In this document: positions 55,217-64,000 of the stretch, in pieces
How the letters are laid out: each line of letters begins with the position of its first letter
Numbering within the stretch: the first letter of the stretch is position 1
Assembly (NCBI RefSeq): GCF_900625095.1
Contig: NZ_LR130760.1
Span: 960,896 to 1,024,895, forward strand
Length of the DNA stretch: 64,000 bases
Origin: Acinetobacter ihumii
GTDB lineage: Bacteria; Pseudomonadota; Gammaproteobacteria; Pseudomonadales; Moraxellaceae
Direction of reading: 5' to 3'
Position numbers and translations under genes: made by a program
The notes under the pieces: model-generated
What the model saw: only the letters and a program-made list of their open reading frames with translations
Database searches by the model: none
What the model was told of the DNA's origin: nothing

Positions 55217-55933
55217 ATGCCGAAATTTTTGAAGGGTTTGCTTGCCGTAAGCCTTGCACCTATTGTCATAGTTGCTTGTACGACCTCCCCTCAAAAAACT
55301 GGAAAACCCTCTTCCACTGGACACCGCATTTTCATTCCTCAGGAAAAAGTCATTTTAGAACGTCCTATTCCAGTGAAAACTGTTCCTGCCTCCTATCTGA
55401 CTTGGCTCAGTATGGGAGACAATCGTGCGCGTGTGCAGGAATATGAACAATTTCTAGCACGTAACAATGTCGCCAATGTAGTACCAAATTTTGAGTTACT
55501 CAAAACAGCCAGAGATTGGCAAAAATGTGGTCGTTCTCAATATGCCGTGCCTAACCGCGAATTATGGAATAATGCTATTCCGACTTTGCGTATTTTTAAA
55601 GCTTTGGTTGCACAAAAAGTATTGACTGATTTTGAAGTGACTTCAGTTTATCGTGACCTACCATTAAATCAGTGTGCTGGTGGAGCCAATTCTTCACGGC
55701 ATTTATTTAACTCTGCGATGGATTTTAGGATTGGTCCTGAATTTCCTCAACCGCAAGATTATGCATTTATCGAAAACACCAAGTTCAAGCTCTGCCAATT
55801 TTGGGTACAACATGGACAAAGTTTAGATATGGGTATTGGCATTTACGCTTCAGGACAAATTCATATTGATACTCAAGGCTATCGAACCTGGGGACCAGAT
55901 CACAGTCGCAATAGTTCAATGTGTAATTATTAA
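55217..55933 (+). CDS. Lipoprotein with M15-type peptidase domain
   Basis: 238 residues. Signal peptide and lipobox IVIVAC (Cys21), so anchored in a membrane facing the periplasm. The C-terminal domain resembles peptidase M15 D,D-/L,D-carboxypeptidases: VTSVYRDLPLNQ, the zinc motif SSRHLFNSAMDFR (SxHxxxxAxD, about residues 155-167) and IHIDTQGYRTWG (HxD, about 214-225). The likely substrate is peptidoglycan stem peptides, though that is inferred from the family. Extra cysteines may form disulfides. It appears monocistronic. Confidence 0.82.
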   Translation: MPKFLKGLLAVSLAPIVIVACTTSPQKTGKPSSTGHRIFIPQEKVILERPIPVKTVPASYLTWLSMGDNRARVQEYEQFLARNNVANVVPNFELLKTARDWQKCGRSQYAVPNRELWNNAIPTLRIFKALVAQKVLTDFEVTSVYRDLPLNQCAGGANSSRHLFNSAMDFRIGPEFPQPQDYAFIENTKFKLCQFWVQHGQSLDMGIGIYASGQIHIDTQGYRTWGPDHSRNSSMCNY

Positions 55934-55955
55934 ACCCTTTACTAAAAATTTATTC

Positions 55956-55983
55956 TAAAGAGATCATGGTGTCTCTTTTTTTA
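55956..55983 (+). terminator. Rho-independent terminator after the M15 lipoprotein gene
   Basis: AAAGAGA, TCATGGTG loop, TCTCTTT, TTTTT. Confidence 0.85.
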
Positions 55984-56082
55984 TATCTGGAATATTGAAC
56001 TTTTCATTTTTAAGCCAGATAAAATTGCACATCCAATAGAAATGTTTAAAATGCAGCTATCTCAGTACAGGTAACGCCCGTT

Positions 56083-56751
56083 ATGCAACAGATGTGGACA
56101 GACATTGATGATTATATCGATTCACATTTAATTCCCCATGATCCAAAACTTCAGTTTGCACTGGACAATACTGCTCAGCAGGGATTTCCAGATCATTTAG
56201 CAGTTGCACCAAATCAGGGAATGCTTTTACAAATGTTGATTCAGATGAATCAATGTAAACGGGTTTTGGAATTAGGAACATTTGCAGCCTATAGTACAGT
56301 CTGGTTAGCGCGCACTTTACCTAAAGACGGTTATTTGCTCACCATTGAAGGTCGTGATACGCATGCAGCTTTAGCGCAGCAAAATATTGATCATGCAAAG
56401 TTTGACGTCCCTGTAGAGCTTAAAGTCGGACGCGCCGCAGATATTTTGCGACAAATAGACCCGACTAGCTTTGAGCCATTTGATTTTATTTTTATTGATG
56501 CAGATAAGCAAAGCTATCCTGAGTATTTAGAATTAACACTCAATCTTTCACATTCGGGTACGATTCTGGTACTGGATAATGTCATTCGTGCAGGTGATAT
56601 TCTGGATGAAAATAATAAAAAACCAAGTATAGAAGGGATTCGTCAAACCTTTGAAGCTTTGCAAAATCATCCTCGAATTTTATCTTGTACTGCCTTACAA
56701 ACAGTCGGAAGTAAAGGCCATGATGGCTTTGCAATTGCGATTGTAAAGTGA
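56083..56751 (+). CDS. O-methyltransferase, class I (caffeoyl-CoA type)
   Basis: 222 residues. The AdoMet-binding ELGTFAAYSTVWLARTLP and the divalent-metal motif FDFIFIDADKQSYPEY, with LVLDNVIRAGDILDE, mark the COMT-like O-methyltransferase family that methylates catechol-type substrates. In bacteria natural substrates are mostly unknown. The ATG at 56083 fits, with another three codons later. No partner genes. Confidence 0.88.
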   Translation: MQQMWTDIDDYIDSHLIPHDPKLQFALDNTAQQGFPDHLAVAPNQGMLLQMLIQMNQCKRVLELGTFAAYSTVWLARTLPKDGYLLTIEGRDTHAALAQQNIDHAKFDVPVELKVGRAADILRQIDPTSFEPFDFIFIDADKQSYPEYLELTLNLSHSGTILVLDNVIRAGDILDENNKKPSIEGIRQTFEALQNHPRILSCTALQTVGSKGHDGFAIAIVK

Positions 56752-56873
56752 TGATTAAAAAATAATCTTTATCTATTTTTATTTTAAAATCAAAAGCCTA
56801 TTTATATTTACATTGCTTGTCCATATAGTTATCCACAAGATTTGCGGATAACTACAATTTAAAATGACTGGGC

Positions 56874-57716
56874 TTATTTTGCGACCAAAAGCGGCACAGA
56901 AGCATTACGGAAAATCGAGGTGGCAATACTACCCAAAAAGAATTGATGGATTTTACTGTGGCTAAATGCCCCCAATACAATCATCTGAATACCATGCTCT
57001 CGCTGATATTCCAAAATATTTTCTGAAACATCGCCATACCGATAAACACTGACTACATCAATGCCTGCATGGCTTAAAAATTCTTCAGGATCTTTTAAAA
57101 CTTGCGGATGATCCCCTACATAAAGTAAATGACATTGCAATGTTTTAAGCAAATCACTCTGTGCAATACGATGCATCATTTTTATACACGTTGGAGAATA
57201 TTCATAAGCAAAGATAAATCGTGTGGGTGCTTTAAATGTTTCGCCTACCGTCATTACGGTACAGTTTGCCCCGCGAATAAAGTTTTCCACATTACTTCCG
57301 ATCGGTTTATTTTTTTCGGCCGCACGTTCTCCAACTCGACCAATCACTACAAAATCATCTTCTTTTAAAAGGTTAAAGCTTTGTTCTAAAAAGTCACCTT
57401 TTTCCTGAATTTTGGAACTGGTTAAATCGTATTTTTGCTCAATCATCACGGAAATATGTTTGAGTAAATTGTTACTATAGTCTAATGCCAATTCACTTTG
57501 CTTTTCTTCAAGCTCTGCAAGCTCTTTGAGTAACATGGCATTACTTTCAAAACCAATAACGCCACTAATTTCTCCGAGATGGTAACTGGCAGGATAGTAA
57601 TCCAGTATTTGCAACAACACCAATTCACGCTTGGTTTGTTTAGCCACCCAAGCTGCTGCTTCTGCAATTGCATTAATACAGGGTGAGGAATCAATACATG
57701 CGATGACACGACTCAT
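56874..57716 (-). CDS. Tandem universal stress protein
   Basis: 280 residues made of two Usp domains (about residues 1-145 and 146-280), like UspE. The first has VIACIDSSPC and the ending VVIGRVGERAAEKNKPIGSNVENFIRGANCTVMTVG; the second ends MIVLGAFSHSKIHQFFLGSIATSIFRNASVPLLVAK, close to the ATP-binding G-x9-GS pattern. These proteins support survival in stress through unknown mechanisms. It is transcribed alone. Confidence 0.92.
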   Translation of the reverse strand: MSRVIACIDSSPCINAIAEAAAWVAKQTKRELVLLQILDYYPASYHLGEISGVIGFESNAMLLKELAELEEKQSELALDYSNNLLKHISVMIEQKYDLTSSKIQEKGDFLEQSFNLLKEDDFVVIGRVGERAAEKNKPIGSNVENFIRGANCTVMTVGETFKAPTRFIFAYEYSPTCIKMMHRIAQSDLLKTLQCHLLYVGDHPQVLKDPEEFLSHAGIDVVSVYRYGDVSENILEYQREHGIQMIVLGAFSHSKIHQFFLGSIATSIFRNASVPLLVAK

Positions 57717-57862
57717 ATTCGCCTCTCTTCATTAAGGTCTAATGCCTTGGAGATTTCGTTTTTGTTATTTTTAACTTAGCATAATTTAGTTAAACCTACG
57801 GTAACTTTTTATGCTGTTTCAATTATTTTCTATAAAAATCAATCAAATGATTAAAAAATAGC

Positions 57863-58477
57863 CTACTCTCTGTGCTTAATCCAGCGCGCAGGGTTTCCAG
57901 CAACCATATGACGAGCTTCAACATTTTTAGTGACCATACTGTTCATGCCAACAATCGCATGTTCACCAATTGAAATACCATCTTTTACTCCCACATGTGC
58001 ACCAAGCCAAACATCTCGACCAATTTCAATGCCTTTAGAGGTCACCGCTTGCTGATAAATCGGACGTGACAAATCTGTACCATGATCAAAAGCATATAAA
58101 TGACAATACGCTGCAATACGCACTTGGTCATGTAAAATAATACCGGCTCGCCCACCCTCCAAAATACAGTGATGATTGATTGCCACTTCATTACCAATAG
58201 TCAAAGGCCCATGTAAGGTGCAATCTGCTGCAATGAAACTATGATCACCAATACTAATTTTACGCCCAGGTTCAGCAAAAATATGTGCTAAAGGAGATAT
58301 GAAACAGTTTTTGCCAATTTCAATGGTTTCCATTTCCATTAAATAAGCCTGATACTCCTGCTGCCACGCTTCTGCCCACTCACGATTTTTGGATTTTAAA
58401 CTCCAATACAACCATGGCATATAATTGAGCCGATGCTTATGTTGCTCTCGATATTTAAGCAATCGCTCGTCATTCAT
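57863..58477 (-). CDS. Hexapeptide-repeat acyltransferase
   Basis: 204 residues. From about residue 65 a left-handed beta-helix of hexapeptide repeats runs through ISIGDHSFIAADCTLHGPLTIGNEVAINHHCILEGG, ending VAGNPARWIKH, which is typical of LacA/CysE-like acetyltransferases. N-terminal helical part of about 60 residues. The substrate may be a sugar or surface polymer, but cannot be identified. It overlaps the upstream YigZ gene by 8 bases, so translation is coupled. Confidence 0.85.
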   Translation of the reverse strand: MNDERLLKYREQHKHRLNYMPWLYWSLKSKNREWAEAWQQEYQAYLMEMETIEIGKNCFISPLAHIFAEPGRKISIGDHSFIAADCTLHGPLTIGNEVAINHHCILEGGRAGIILHDQVRIAAYCHLYAFDHGTDLSRPIYQQAVTSKGIEIGRDVWLGAHVGVKDGISIGEHAIVGMNSMVTKNVEARHMVAGNPARWIKHRE

Positions 58478-59066
58478 GCTCAGGCTCCACGACTTTTAAT
58501 TGTTCTCGTCCACGTGTGATATCTTGAAGTTTCAATTTTAACGGATCAAGCTGATGAATCTGTAAGGCGGCTTCGACAGTTACCCCATCATTGGTGTAAT
58601 TTTCTGTATATTCAATCTGTTGATGTTTCAGTTCATATTGTAGAATCGGCCATTCATTAAAATAACAGCAAAATATGATCTGTTTTTTTTCAATCAGTTC
58701 TATTTTTTCTGCCAGTGTTAAGCATTGTCCTGCACAGCCACCATAGGCTCGTACCAAACCACCCGTTCCTAGCTTTACTCCACCAAACCAGCGATTAACC
58801 AAAACTAAAGTATTGGTCAGTTCATTGCCTTCTATGGTGGCCAATATTGGTCGACCTGCCGTACCAGAAGGCTCACCATCATCATTAAAGCGCACATGAT
58901 GCCCTATTTTCCAAGCCCAACATTGATGCGTAGTGGTGCTATCTTTATAACTTTCTAAAAAAGCTTTGACCTGTTCTTCATTTTCAACAGGAGTGGCAAA
59001 TGCCTGAAATCGACTTTTTTTGATTTCTTCTTCAAAACAAACCAGTTGTGCAATGGTAAAAGGCAT
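58470..59066 (-). CDS. YigZ/IMPACT family protein
   Basis: 198 residues. The N-terminal domain has the UPF0029/IMPACT signature: KKSRFQAFATPV, THQCWAWKIG, RFNDDGEPSGTAGRPIL and LVNRWFGGVKLGTGGLVRAYG. A C-terminal DUF1949-like domain (from about residue 125) matches YigZ. Ribosome- or translation-linked roles are known for eukaryotic IMPACT, but the bacterial role is uncertain. It precedes the acyltransferase with an 8-base overlap. Confidence 0.92.
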   Translation of the reverse strand: MPFTIAQLVCFEEEIKKSRFQAFATPVENEEQVKAFLESYKDSTTTHQCWAWKIGHHVRFNDDGEPSGTAGRPILATIEGNELTNTLVLVNRWFGGVKLGTGGLVRAYGGCAGQCLTLAEKIELIEKKQIIFCCYFNEWPILQYELKHQQIEYTENYTNDGVTVEAALQIHQLDPLKLKLQDITRGREQLKVVEPEHE

Positions 59067-59253
59067 AACAGAAAAAAATAAATAATCAAAGCATGATTAT
59101 AACTTGGATTTATACATAGTAATGTTCAAATTGCATTCTATGATTTTTTATTATCATTTTTTGATGAAATATTTTTATAGCTGATTCAATTACCAACTTC
59201 CATTTATTCAAACATTTTTATACTCCTTAAAAATTTATTGCATCTAAAAAATA

Positions 59254-59284
59254 AAAAACTGCTTCATGACTGAAGCAGTTTTTA
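59254..59284. terminator. Rho-independent terminator after the giant adhesin gene
   Basis: AAAAACTGCTTCA, TGAC loop, TGAAGCAGTTTTT; T-runs on both strands. Confidence 0.9.
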
Positions 59285-59300
59285 AAGATTTTAATAGAGC

Positions 59301-62300
59301 TTAGCCAATAATGATTTGATCATTTGCAAGCAAGGTTTCTAAAGTGACCTCTGATGTTTGATTGGTTAAGATCAACAGAGTTTCATGTGCTGTAAAAGTT
59401 GTACTATCACCATCCCGATCCACTTTAACTGTTGCGATATCTTTATCTGCATCATAGTCTACAGAAATGAACTTACCAATCGTCGTAATATTGTCTGTTG
59501 CTAAAATCGCTTGAGTTAAGCCAATAAAGAAATTTGTTGAGAATTGGATGACATCAGCATTTACATCACTGGTCGTATTACCCACATGGAAATCTGTCCA
59601 TGTATCAATACCATTCCCAGCAGTTGCATTTGCAGATGTCAGTACATTATATATAGCTGTGTCTTTGCCTGTACCACCAATCAAAGTATCATTCCCAGCA
59701 CCACCATTTAAGGTGTCATTACCTGTACCGCCATTTAAGAGATCATTACCTGCTTCACCATTCAAAATATCGTTGCCAGCACCACCCTGTAAAGAGTCAT
59801 TACCTGCACCACCGTATAAAGTGTCATTTGTTGCAGCGCCTACTACAATATCATCTCCTGTTGTACCGTTAAGAGTCGTACCTGAGACATGATAAATATT
59901 TGCTGTAGCACCTGTTGTCAATGTCCCACTTGTACCCACCTCTGTCAAAGTATAGTCAAAGCTTGCTGCAGCGTCTCCAATCAAGCCTTTAGGTGCAACA
60001 GAAGTTCCCCCACCAGCAGTTGATGTACCATCATCAACGGTCAATACAAGGTTATAATCAGTTCCATTTGTAGCGGTAAGTTTAATATAGTATTCACCTG
60101 TAGATGTTGCTGTGAACCAACCATCAGAAGTTTGACTAAAACTCGTTGCTATACCGCTACTATCCAATACTGCTCTAGTGACATTATTCGATGGATTATT
60201 ATTGCTACCTGTAACACCATCGACATCAATATAGATTCGCTCACCCGCATAAAGATAGACTTTTACTAAATCAATATCTGAACTATTGGAAACAGAACCA
60301 TTCAACACTTTTGTATAACCGTTGATACCAGAATCAACGGCCCAGCCCGAAATTGTACTACCAGAGCTACTGCCTTTAATCGTTGCAGCTGTCCCAGTTT
60401 TACCAAATTGATTACGGTCAGTAAAATCGATAGCAAGTGCCGTAATAGCATTTTTAGGTGAACCAGATGAATCGTTATTTGACCAAGTTGTACCATCCGT
60501 TGTATAAGCACTTTCTTCAATCACCTGAATTTGCTTGGCAGGAATAATCGCTGAAGCATTTGGTGTAAAGGTAATAGTACTTGTACCCGAAACCGTTCCA
60601 TTTACAACATTTGATGTACCAGTTAAGGTCGTCGAATCACCAAATTTATCATTATGAGTGATCGCGTCAGCAGATATTGTAATTGCCTGTCCATTTTGAA
60701 CATTGGTAATAATCGTATCTCTGTTGGCATCTACTTGAGCTGTATAATTCAGAGTAATATTGAGTTGTACCGAAGTTGAATCACCATCACCATCGACACC
60801 ATTAATAATGAACTGTTCTTGTTCACCTTTAATCGTTTTATTTACCTGTAACTCATACTTATAAGCACCAGTGGTGAAATTAATGGTCAAAACACCACCT
60901 TTAAGGGTTTGAATCGTTTGCTGATTACCATTGGTTGCACTATAAGTCGTTCCATTTACAACAATGCTAGTTAGTTTTCCACCATCAGCACCAAACAATA
61001 TACCTGCTGCATTTCCACTGCTCGATAATAAAGAAACATTACCTAATACCACCCCATCATTGACTGTAGAAAGTAAAGTATCTGCCAAATCTGCTGGTGT
61101 AGAAATAACAATGGTATTTTCAGTCTCAGATGCAATCGGTGTTAATGAAGCTGTTCCTGCTGTGCCCATACCAATTGCAAATACTTCATTAATACCTTTA
61201 GAAGTAATGAAATTTTGCCAAGTGGTTTGTAATGTTGAGTTAACATTTTGTCCACTATCTGGCTGACCATCAGAGATAAAATAAACTAAGGTTTTATCAG
61301 CTGTTGGAGGCGTACCCCATGTGTCCATCACTTTATTAATGACACCACTGTAAGAAGTACCACCATCCGCCTGTTGGGTATTAACAAAATTAATCGCCTT
61401 AGTAGTATTGTCCAAATACCATTGCGACACCTCTTCAGAACCTGAACTACTAAATGTAATCACTTTAACATTGACATTGCCCAATGCATCAAAACTATTA
61501 ATCAATTGTTCAATTGCGGCTTTGGCTAGAGTCAAGCGTACAGTTGATGCATCAAATCCTGTCTCATTTGAATAGTTTCCATTCGCATCAAATGCCATAC
61601 TACCCGATACATCCAGAGTAATCACAAGGTTAAAGGTTTGTGGTGTTGTCGCTGAAATTAAAGTTTTATTAATAAAAGATACCGCAGGTACATCATCCAT
61701 AACCTGAACAGTTAATACAGATGCATTGCTCGTTGTACCCGTTACGATGTCTGTCGCTGTATAGCTAAATTTCTTGACATCATTTACGCCTTCTGTGGTC
61801 GCAGCATTTAATGTATAGGTATAGCTTCCTGTTACCTTATTAATCACCAAGCTACCCGCCGCATCTGTAATCGTGACAGTATTACCATCTGAAGATGTTG
61901 TGGTTGAAGCAGTTCCACTGACACCACTCGTCATAGTAATTGCAGATATATTGCTTGTATTAGAAACACTATCATTTGCAAATACGTTACCAGTTACAGT
62001 CACAGGTTTATTTGCATTTGCAGGCAATGTACCAGTTGAAAGACCTGCCTCATAAACAGTTGCTGCGTCATTGAAAGTAGTGAGTGCTGTGGTATTGACA
62101 GTCAATTTGGCTGTTGAGCTACTACCGTCACTATCTGACAAGGTGTAAGTAAATTCATCTGTTGCATTACCTGTGATTGCCGCCTCTGCCTTGATTCCAT
62201 TAACACGGAAATGAGCAGCGTTATTGGTTGAAGTGAATACAAGGTATTGGTAGTCGATTGTAGTTGGTAATGTAACTGTTGCAACATTATTTGAAATACT

Positions 62301-64000
62301 AGTGCTTGCACCTCCAGTCGTCAAAGTACCTGTGCCGACCTGAACTCCTGCTGTATCATACGCATACCACGTAATCCTACCAGCCTCTGTTGTATCAGCC
62401 ACATCTGTTAACGTCACGACAGCCTTTTTAGATGGTGCACCTAAATCAAAAACAATATATTCACCATTCTCCACGCGATTATTATTAGATGTACCTGTTG
62501 TTGTTTCGACACCCAAACCATCATTATTATTGCCTGTATTATCTCGTATACGAACAGCATTGGCAGGATCGAGGGTTGAAGTCAAAGCAGCAAGATTAAG
62601 CGTTGTACCTGATATCGGTGAAGAACCATCAAAACCGTAAATGTTTTTCACACCTGAGATAGTGGTATCTTTCCAGGTTTCCAACGTTGGCGGAGTATCT
62701 GAACCACTTCGATCAACATAAATATTATGGTAATTCGAAGTATAGGTATAATCACCGTTGCTTTGAATATCCAATTTACCATCATCAGTGGTAATGGTCG
62801 TTATACCTGTAGCTGCAACCGTATATAAGGTCGATCCAAATGTGACAGAACTAATTTTATTTGGTGTATCCAAACTCGTCGTATCAATACTTGCTGTAAC
62901 AGTTCTATCATCGATAATACCAGCAATCACATTACCTGTAACTTTATCTCCGACAGAAACTGTTGAAATATCGTCTTTTGCAACTGGAACAGTATCGTTG
63001 ATTTTAATCGCAACTTTTGTCCATGCTGATGATAGAGCACCATCAGTTGCCTGATAATAGAAATTATCTTCAGGTATAGATGCATTGTTCGATAATACTG
63101 GCGCAACATAGGTAAACGTACCATTACTATTCATTGTTACAGTTCCACCTAAAGTGGTGGTAATCGTATGAGTTCCATCGGCTGTCTGTGCACCAGTTCC
63201 ACTTATATTTGTGGCAAATCTTGCAACGGTTAAAGTTGTACTATCAACATCTGTATCATTACTCAATACATTACCAAGCATCATGCTTGAACCTTCAGTA
63301 ACAGAATAAGTCTCAGATATTCCTACTGGTGCATCATTCACCGCAGTCACAGTAATGGTGCCTGTCGCAGTGCTGCTTGAGACTAAACCATTGTTGTCGG
63401 TTGCACTGTATTGGAAGTTGGTGCTGCCATTCCAGTCTGCATTCGGTTTGAAGTAGATCGTCGCTCCGTTTGAGCTGGCTGTGATCACATCTGTGGTCGT
63501 TAATGCAGTGCCTGTCCCAGCAGCGTTGCTGTAGAAGCTGCCATTGGCTGGCAGTGTGCTGAGTTTGAAGCTCGCTACAGTGCCATCTACATCGGTACCA
63601 CTGAGGCTCACCGCAATGATGCTGTCTTCTGCTCCTGTTGCTGTGATCGTTTGTGCAACTGGTGCATCATTCACCGCAGTCACAGTAATGGTGCCTGTGG
63701 CTGTGCTGCTTGAGACTAAACCATTGTTGTCGGTTGCACTGTATTGGAAGTTGGTATTGCCATTCCAGTCTGCATTCGGTTTGAAGTAGATCGTCGCTCC
63801 GTTTGAGCTGGCTGTGATCACATCTGTGGTCGTTAATGCAGTGCCTGTCCCAGCAGCGTTGCTGTAGAAGCTACCATTGGCTGGCAGTGTGCTGAGTTTG
63901 AAGCTCGCTACAGTGCCATCTACATCGGTACCACTGAGGCTCACCGCAATGATGCTGTCTTCTGCTCCTGTTGCTGTGATCGTTTGTGCAACTGGTGCAT
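59301..64000 (-). CDS. Giant RTX adhesin, C-terminal part (type I secreted, vWA domain)
   Basis: About 1,566 C-terminal residues of a larger gene; the frame is open to the right edge. In protein order: two 111-residue Ig/cadherin-like repeats, further VCBS/Ig-like domains with LSNDTDVD motifs, a von Willebrand A domain (about 61090-61632) with MIDAS residues DVSGSM, GGTSYSG and ISDGQPD, a T1SS-143-type domain (about 60760-61000), then six or so GGxGxD calcium repeats (about 59660-59860) and a type I secretion C-terminal target region with VDRDGD and DNITTIGKF. This layout fits LapA/BapA-like biofilm adhesins exported through an outer-membrane TolC-type channel. The N-terminal retention module, transporter genes and total length lie outside. 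Confidence 0.92.
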   Translation of the reverse strand, partial: APVAQTITATGAEDSIIAVSLSGTDVDGTVASFKLSTLPANGSFYSNAAGTGTALTTTDVITASSNGATIYFKPNADWNGNTNFQYSATDNNGLVSSSTATGTITVTAVNDAPVAQTITATGAEDSIIAVSLSGTDVDGTVASFKLSTLPANGSFYSNAAGTGTALTTTDVITASSNGATIYFKPNADWNGSTNFQYSATDNNGLVSSSTATGTITVTAVNDAPVGISETYSVTEGSSMMLGNVLSNDTDVDSTTLTVARFATNISGTGAQTADGTHTITTTLGGTVTMNSNGTFTYVAPVLSNNASIPEDNFYYQATDGALSSAWTKVAIKINDTVPVAKDDISTVSVGDKVTGNVIAGIIDDRTVTASIDTTSLDTPNKISSVTFGSTLYTVAATGITTITTDDGKLDIQSNGDYTYTSNYHNIYVDRSGSDTPPTLETWKDTTISGVKNIYGFDGSSPISGTTLNLAALTSTLDPANAVRIRDNTGNNNDGLGVETTTGTSNNNRVENGEYIVFDLGAPSKKAVVTLTDVADTTEAGRITWYAYDTAGVQVGTGTLTTGGASTSISNNVATVTLPTTIDYQYLVFTSTNNAAHFRVNGIKAEAAITGNATDEFTYTLSDSDGSSSTAKLTVNTTALTTFNDAATVYEAGLSTGTLPANANKPVTVTGNVFANDSVSNTSNISAITMTSGVSGTASTTTSSDGNTVTITDAAGSLVINKVTGSYTYTLNAATTEGVNDVKKFSYTATDIVTGTTSNASVLTVQVMDDVPAVSFINKTLISATTPQTFNLVITLDVSGSMAFDANGNYSNETGFDASTVRLTLAKAAIEQLINSFDALGNVNVKVITFSSSGSEEVSQWYLDNTTKAINFVNTQQADGGTSYSGVINKVMDTWGTPPTADKTLVYFISDGQPDSGQNVNSTLQTTWQNFITSKGINEVFAIGMGTAGTASLTPIASETENTIVISTPADLADTLLSTVNDGVVLGNVSLLSSSGNAAGILFGADGGKLTSIVVNGTTYSATNGNQQTIQTLKGGVLTINFTTGAYKYELQVNKTIKGEQEQFIINGVDGDGDSTSVQLNITLNYTAQVDANRDTIITNVQNGQAITISADAITHNDKFGDSTTLTGTSNVVNGTVSGTSTITFTPNASAIIPAKQIQVIEESAYTTDGTTWSNNDSSGSPKNAITALAIDFTDRNQFGKTGTAATIKGSSSGSTISGWAVDSGINGYTKVLNGSVSNSSDIDLVKVYLYAGERIYIDVDGVTGSNNNPSNNVTRAVLDSSGIATSFSQTSDGWFTATSTGEYYIKLTATNGTDYNLVLTVDDGTSTAGGGTSVAPKGLIGDAAASFDYTLTEVGTSGTLTTGATANIYHVSGTTLNGTTGDDIVVGAATNDTLYGGAGNDSLQGGAGNDILNGEAGNDLLNGGTGNDTLNGGAGNDTLIGGTGKDTAIYNVLTSANATAGNGIDTWTDFHVGNTTSDVNADVIQFSTNFFIGLTQAILATDNITTIGKFISVDYDADKDIATVKVDRDGDSTTFTAHETLLILTNQTSEVTLETLLANDQIIIG
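59660..59860 (-). repeat. RTX nonapeptide repeat block of the adhesin
   Basis: Back-to-back GGAGND and GGTGND nonapeptide coding repeats (in order [45 protein letters not shown]). They bind calcium and fold outside the cell after secretion. Confidence 0.9.
63331..63996 (-). repeat. 333-bp tandem repeats in the adhesin gene
   Basis: Two complete units, 63331-63663 and 63664-63996, each 333 bp (111 codons), differ at only a handful of bases (for example in GTCGCAGTGCTG versus GTGGCTGTGCTG). A third unit begins at the window edge. They encode [20 protein letters not shown] Ig/cadherin-like domains. Confidence 0.92.

Noticed and set aside
59548..59892. A 114-residue plus-strand frame in the adhesin RTX block
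   Set aside because: It is the reverse reading of GGAGND repeats and reads as Pro/Val/Ser repeats; a by-product of the repeat.

Overview
This window looks like an Acinetobacter chromosome. The base composition is AT-rich. Housekeeping proteins read as gammaproteobacterial and Moraxellaceae-like: MetZ-type methionine synthesis, a PyrB plus catalytically dead dihydroorotase pair, type II secretion genes gspL and gspM sitting alone, and a giant type I-secreted adhesin. No tRNA, rRNA, CRISPR array, intact insertion sequence or prophage was seen. Species cannot be fixed by reading.

Layout. 1-8 kb: MoxR ATPase fragment, small membrane protein, YcgL protein, RNase D, RecR/YbaB, MetZ, a PhaC-like hydrolase with a 3-hydroxyisobutyrate dehydrogenase-like reductase, a small secreted protein and a HIT protein. 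8-11 kb: porin, tsaD divergent from rpsU-yqeY. 11-17 kb: a small secreted protein, a GFA-family pseudogene with one nonsense codon, a BepA-like M48 protease, a 2-hydroxyacid dehydrogenase, an unrecognised protein and an M48-like membrane protein that has lost its zinc site. 17-24 kb: purF-cvpA-pyrD, gspM-gspL, sixA, gpsA, nitroreductase. 24-32 kb: lipoprotein, DEAD-box helicase, cold-shock protein, TusA-like protein, rpoH, thiS-thiG, GST, trmB. 32-43 kb: methyltransferase, DUF2520 protein, inactive dihydroorotase-pyrB operon, LysE exporter, rlmKL, clpB with a visible heat-shock promoter.

43.3-50.7 kb is the most interesting part. A MerR-family regulator is followed by an exported DJ-1/PfpI protein, an exported acetoacetate decarboxylase-like protein, an operon of an Old Yellow Enzyme-type reductase and a saccharopine dehydrogenase-like reductase, a haloperoxidase-type alpha/beta hydrolase, and a second, cytosolic acetoacetate decarboxylase-like protein. 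All five transcription units start from the same kind of promoter: a TTGAC-type -35 box, exactly 19 bases containing a TTAAA/CTTTAA dyad, then a -10 box. This is the hallmark of MerR-activated promoters. A half-matching palindrome lies in front of the merR gene itself. I infer a single regulon handling a reactive carbonyl or related electrophile in both periplasm and cytosol; the inducer is unknown.

50.7-64 kb: mutS, a frameshifted GNAT gene, a 57-residue basic protein, fdxA, an M15-type lipoprotein, an O-methyltransferase, a tandem universal stress protein, a hexapeptide acyltransferase, a YigZ protein and the C-terminal 1,560 or so residues of a giant RTX adhesin with a von Willebrand A domain. 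The adhesin runs off the right edge inside an array of nearly identical 333-bp repeats.
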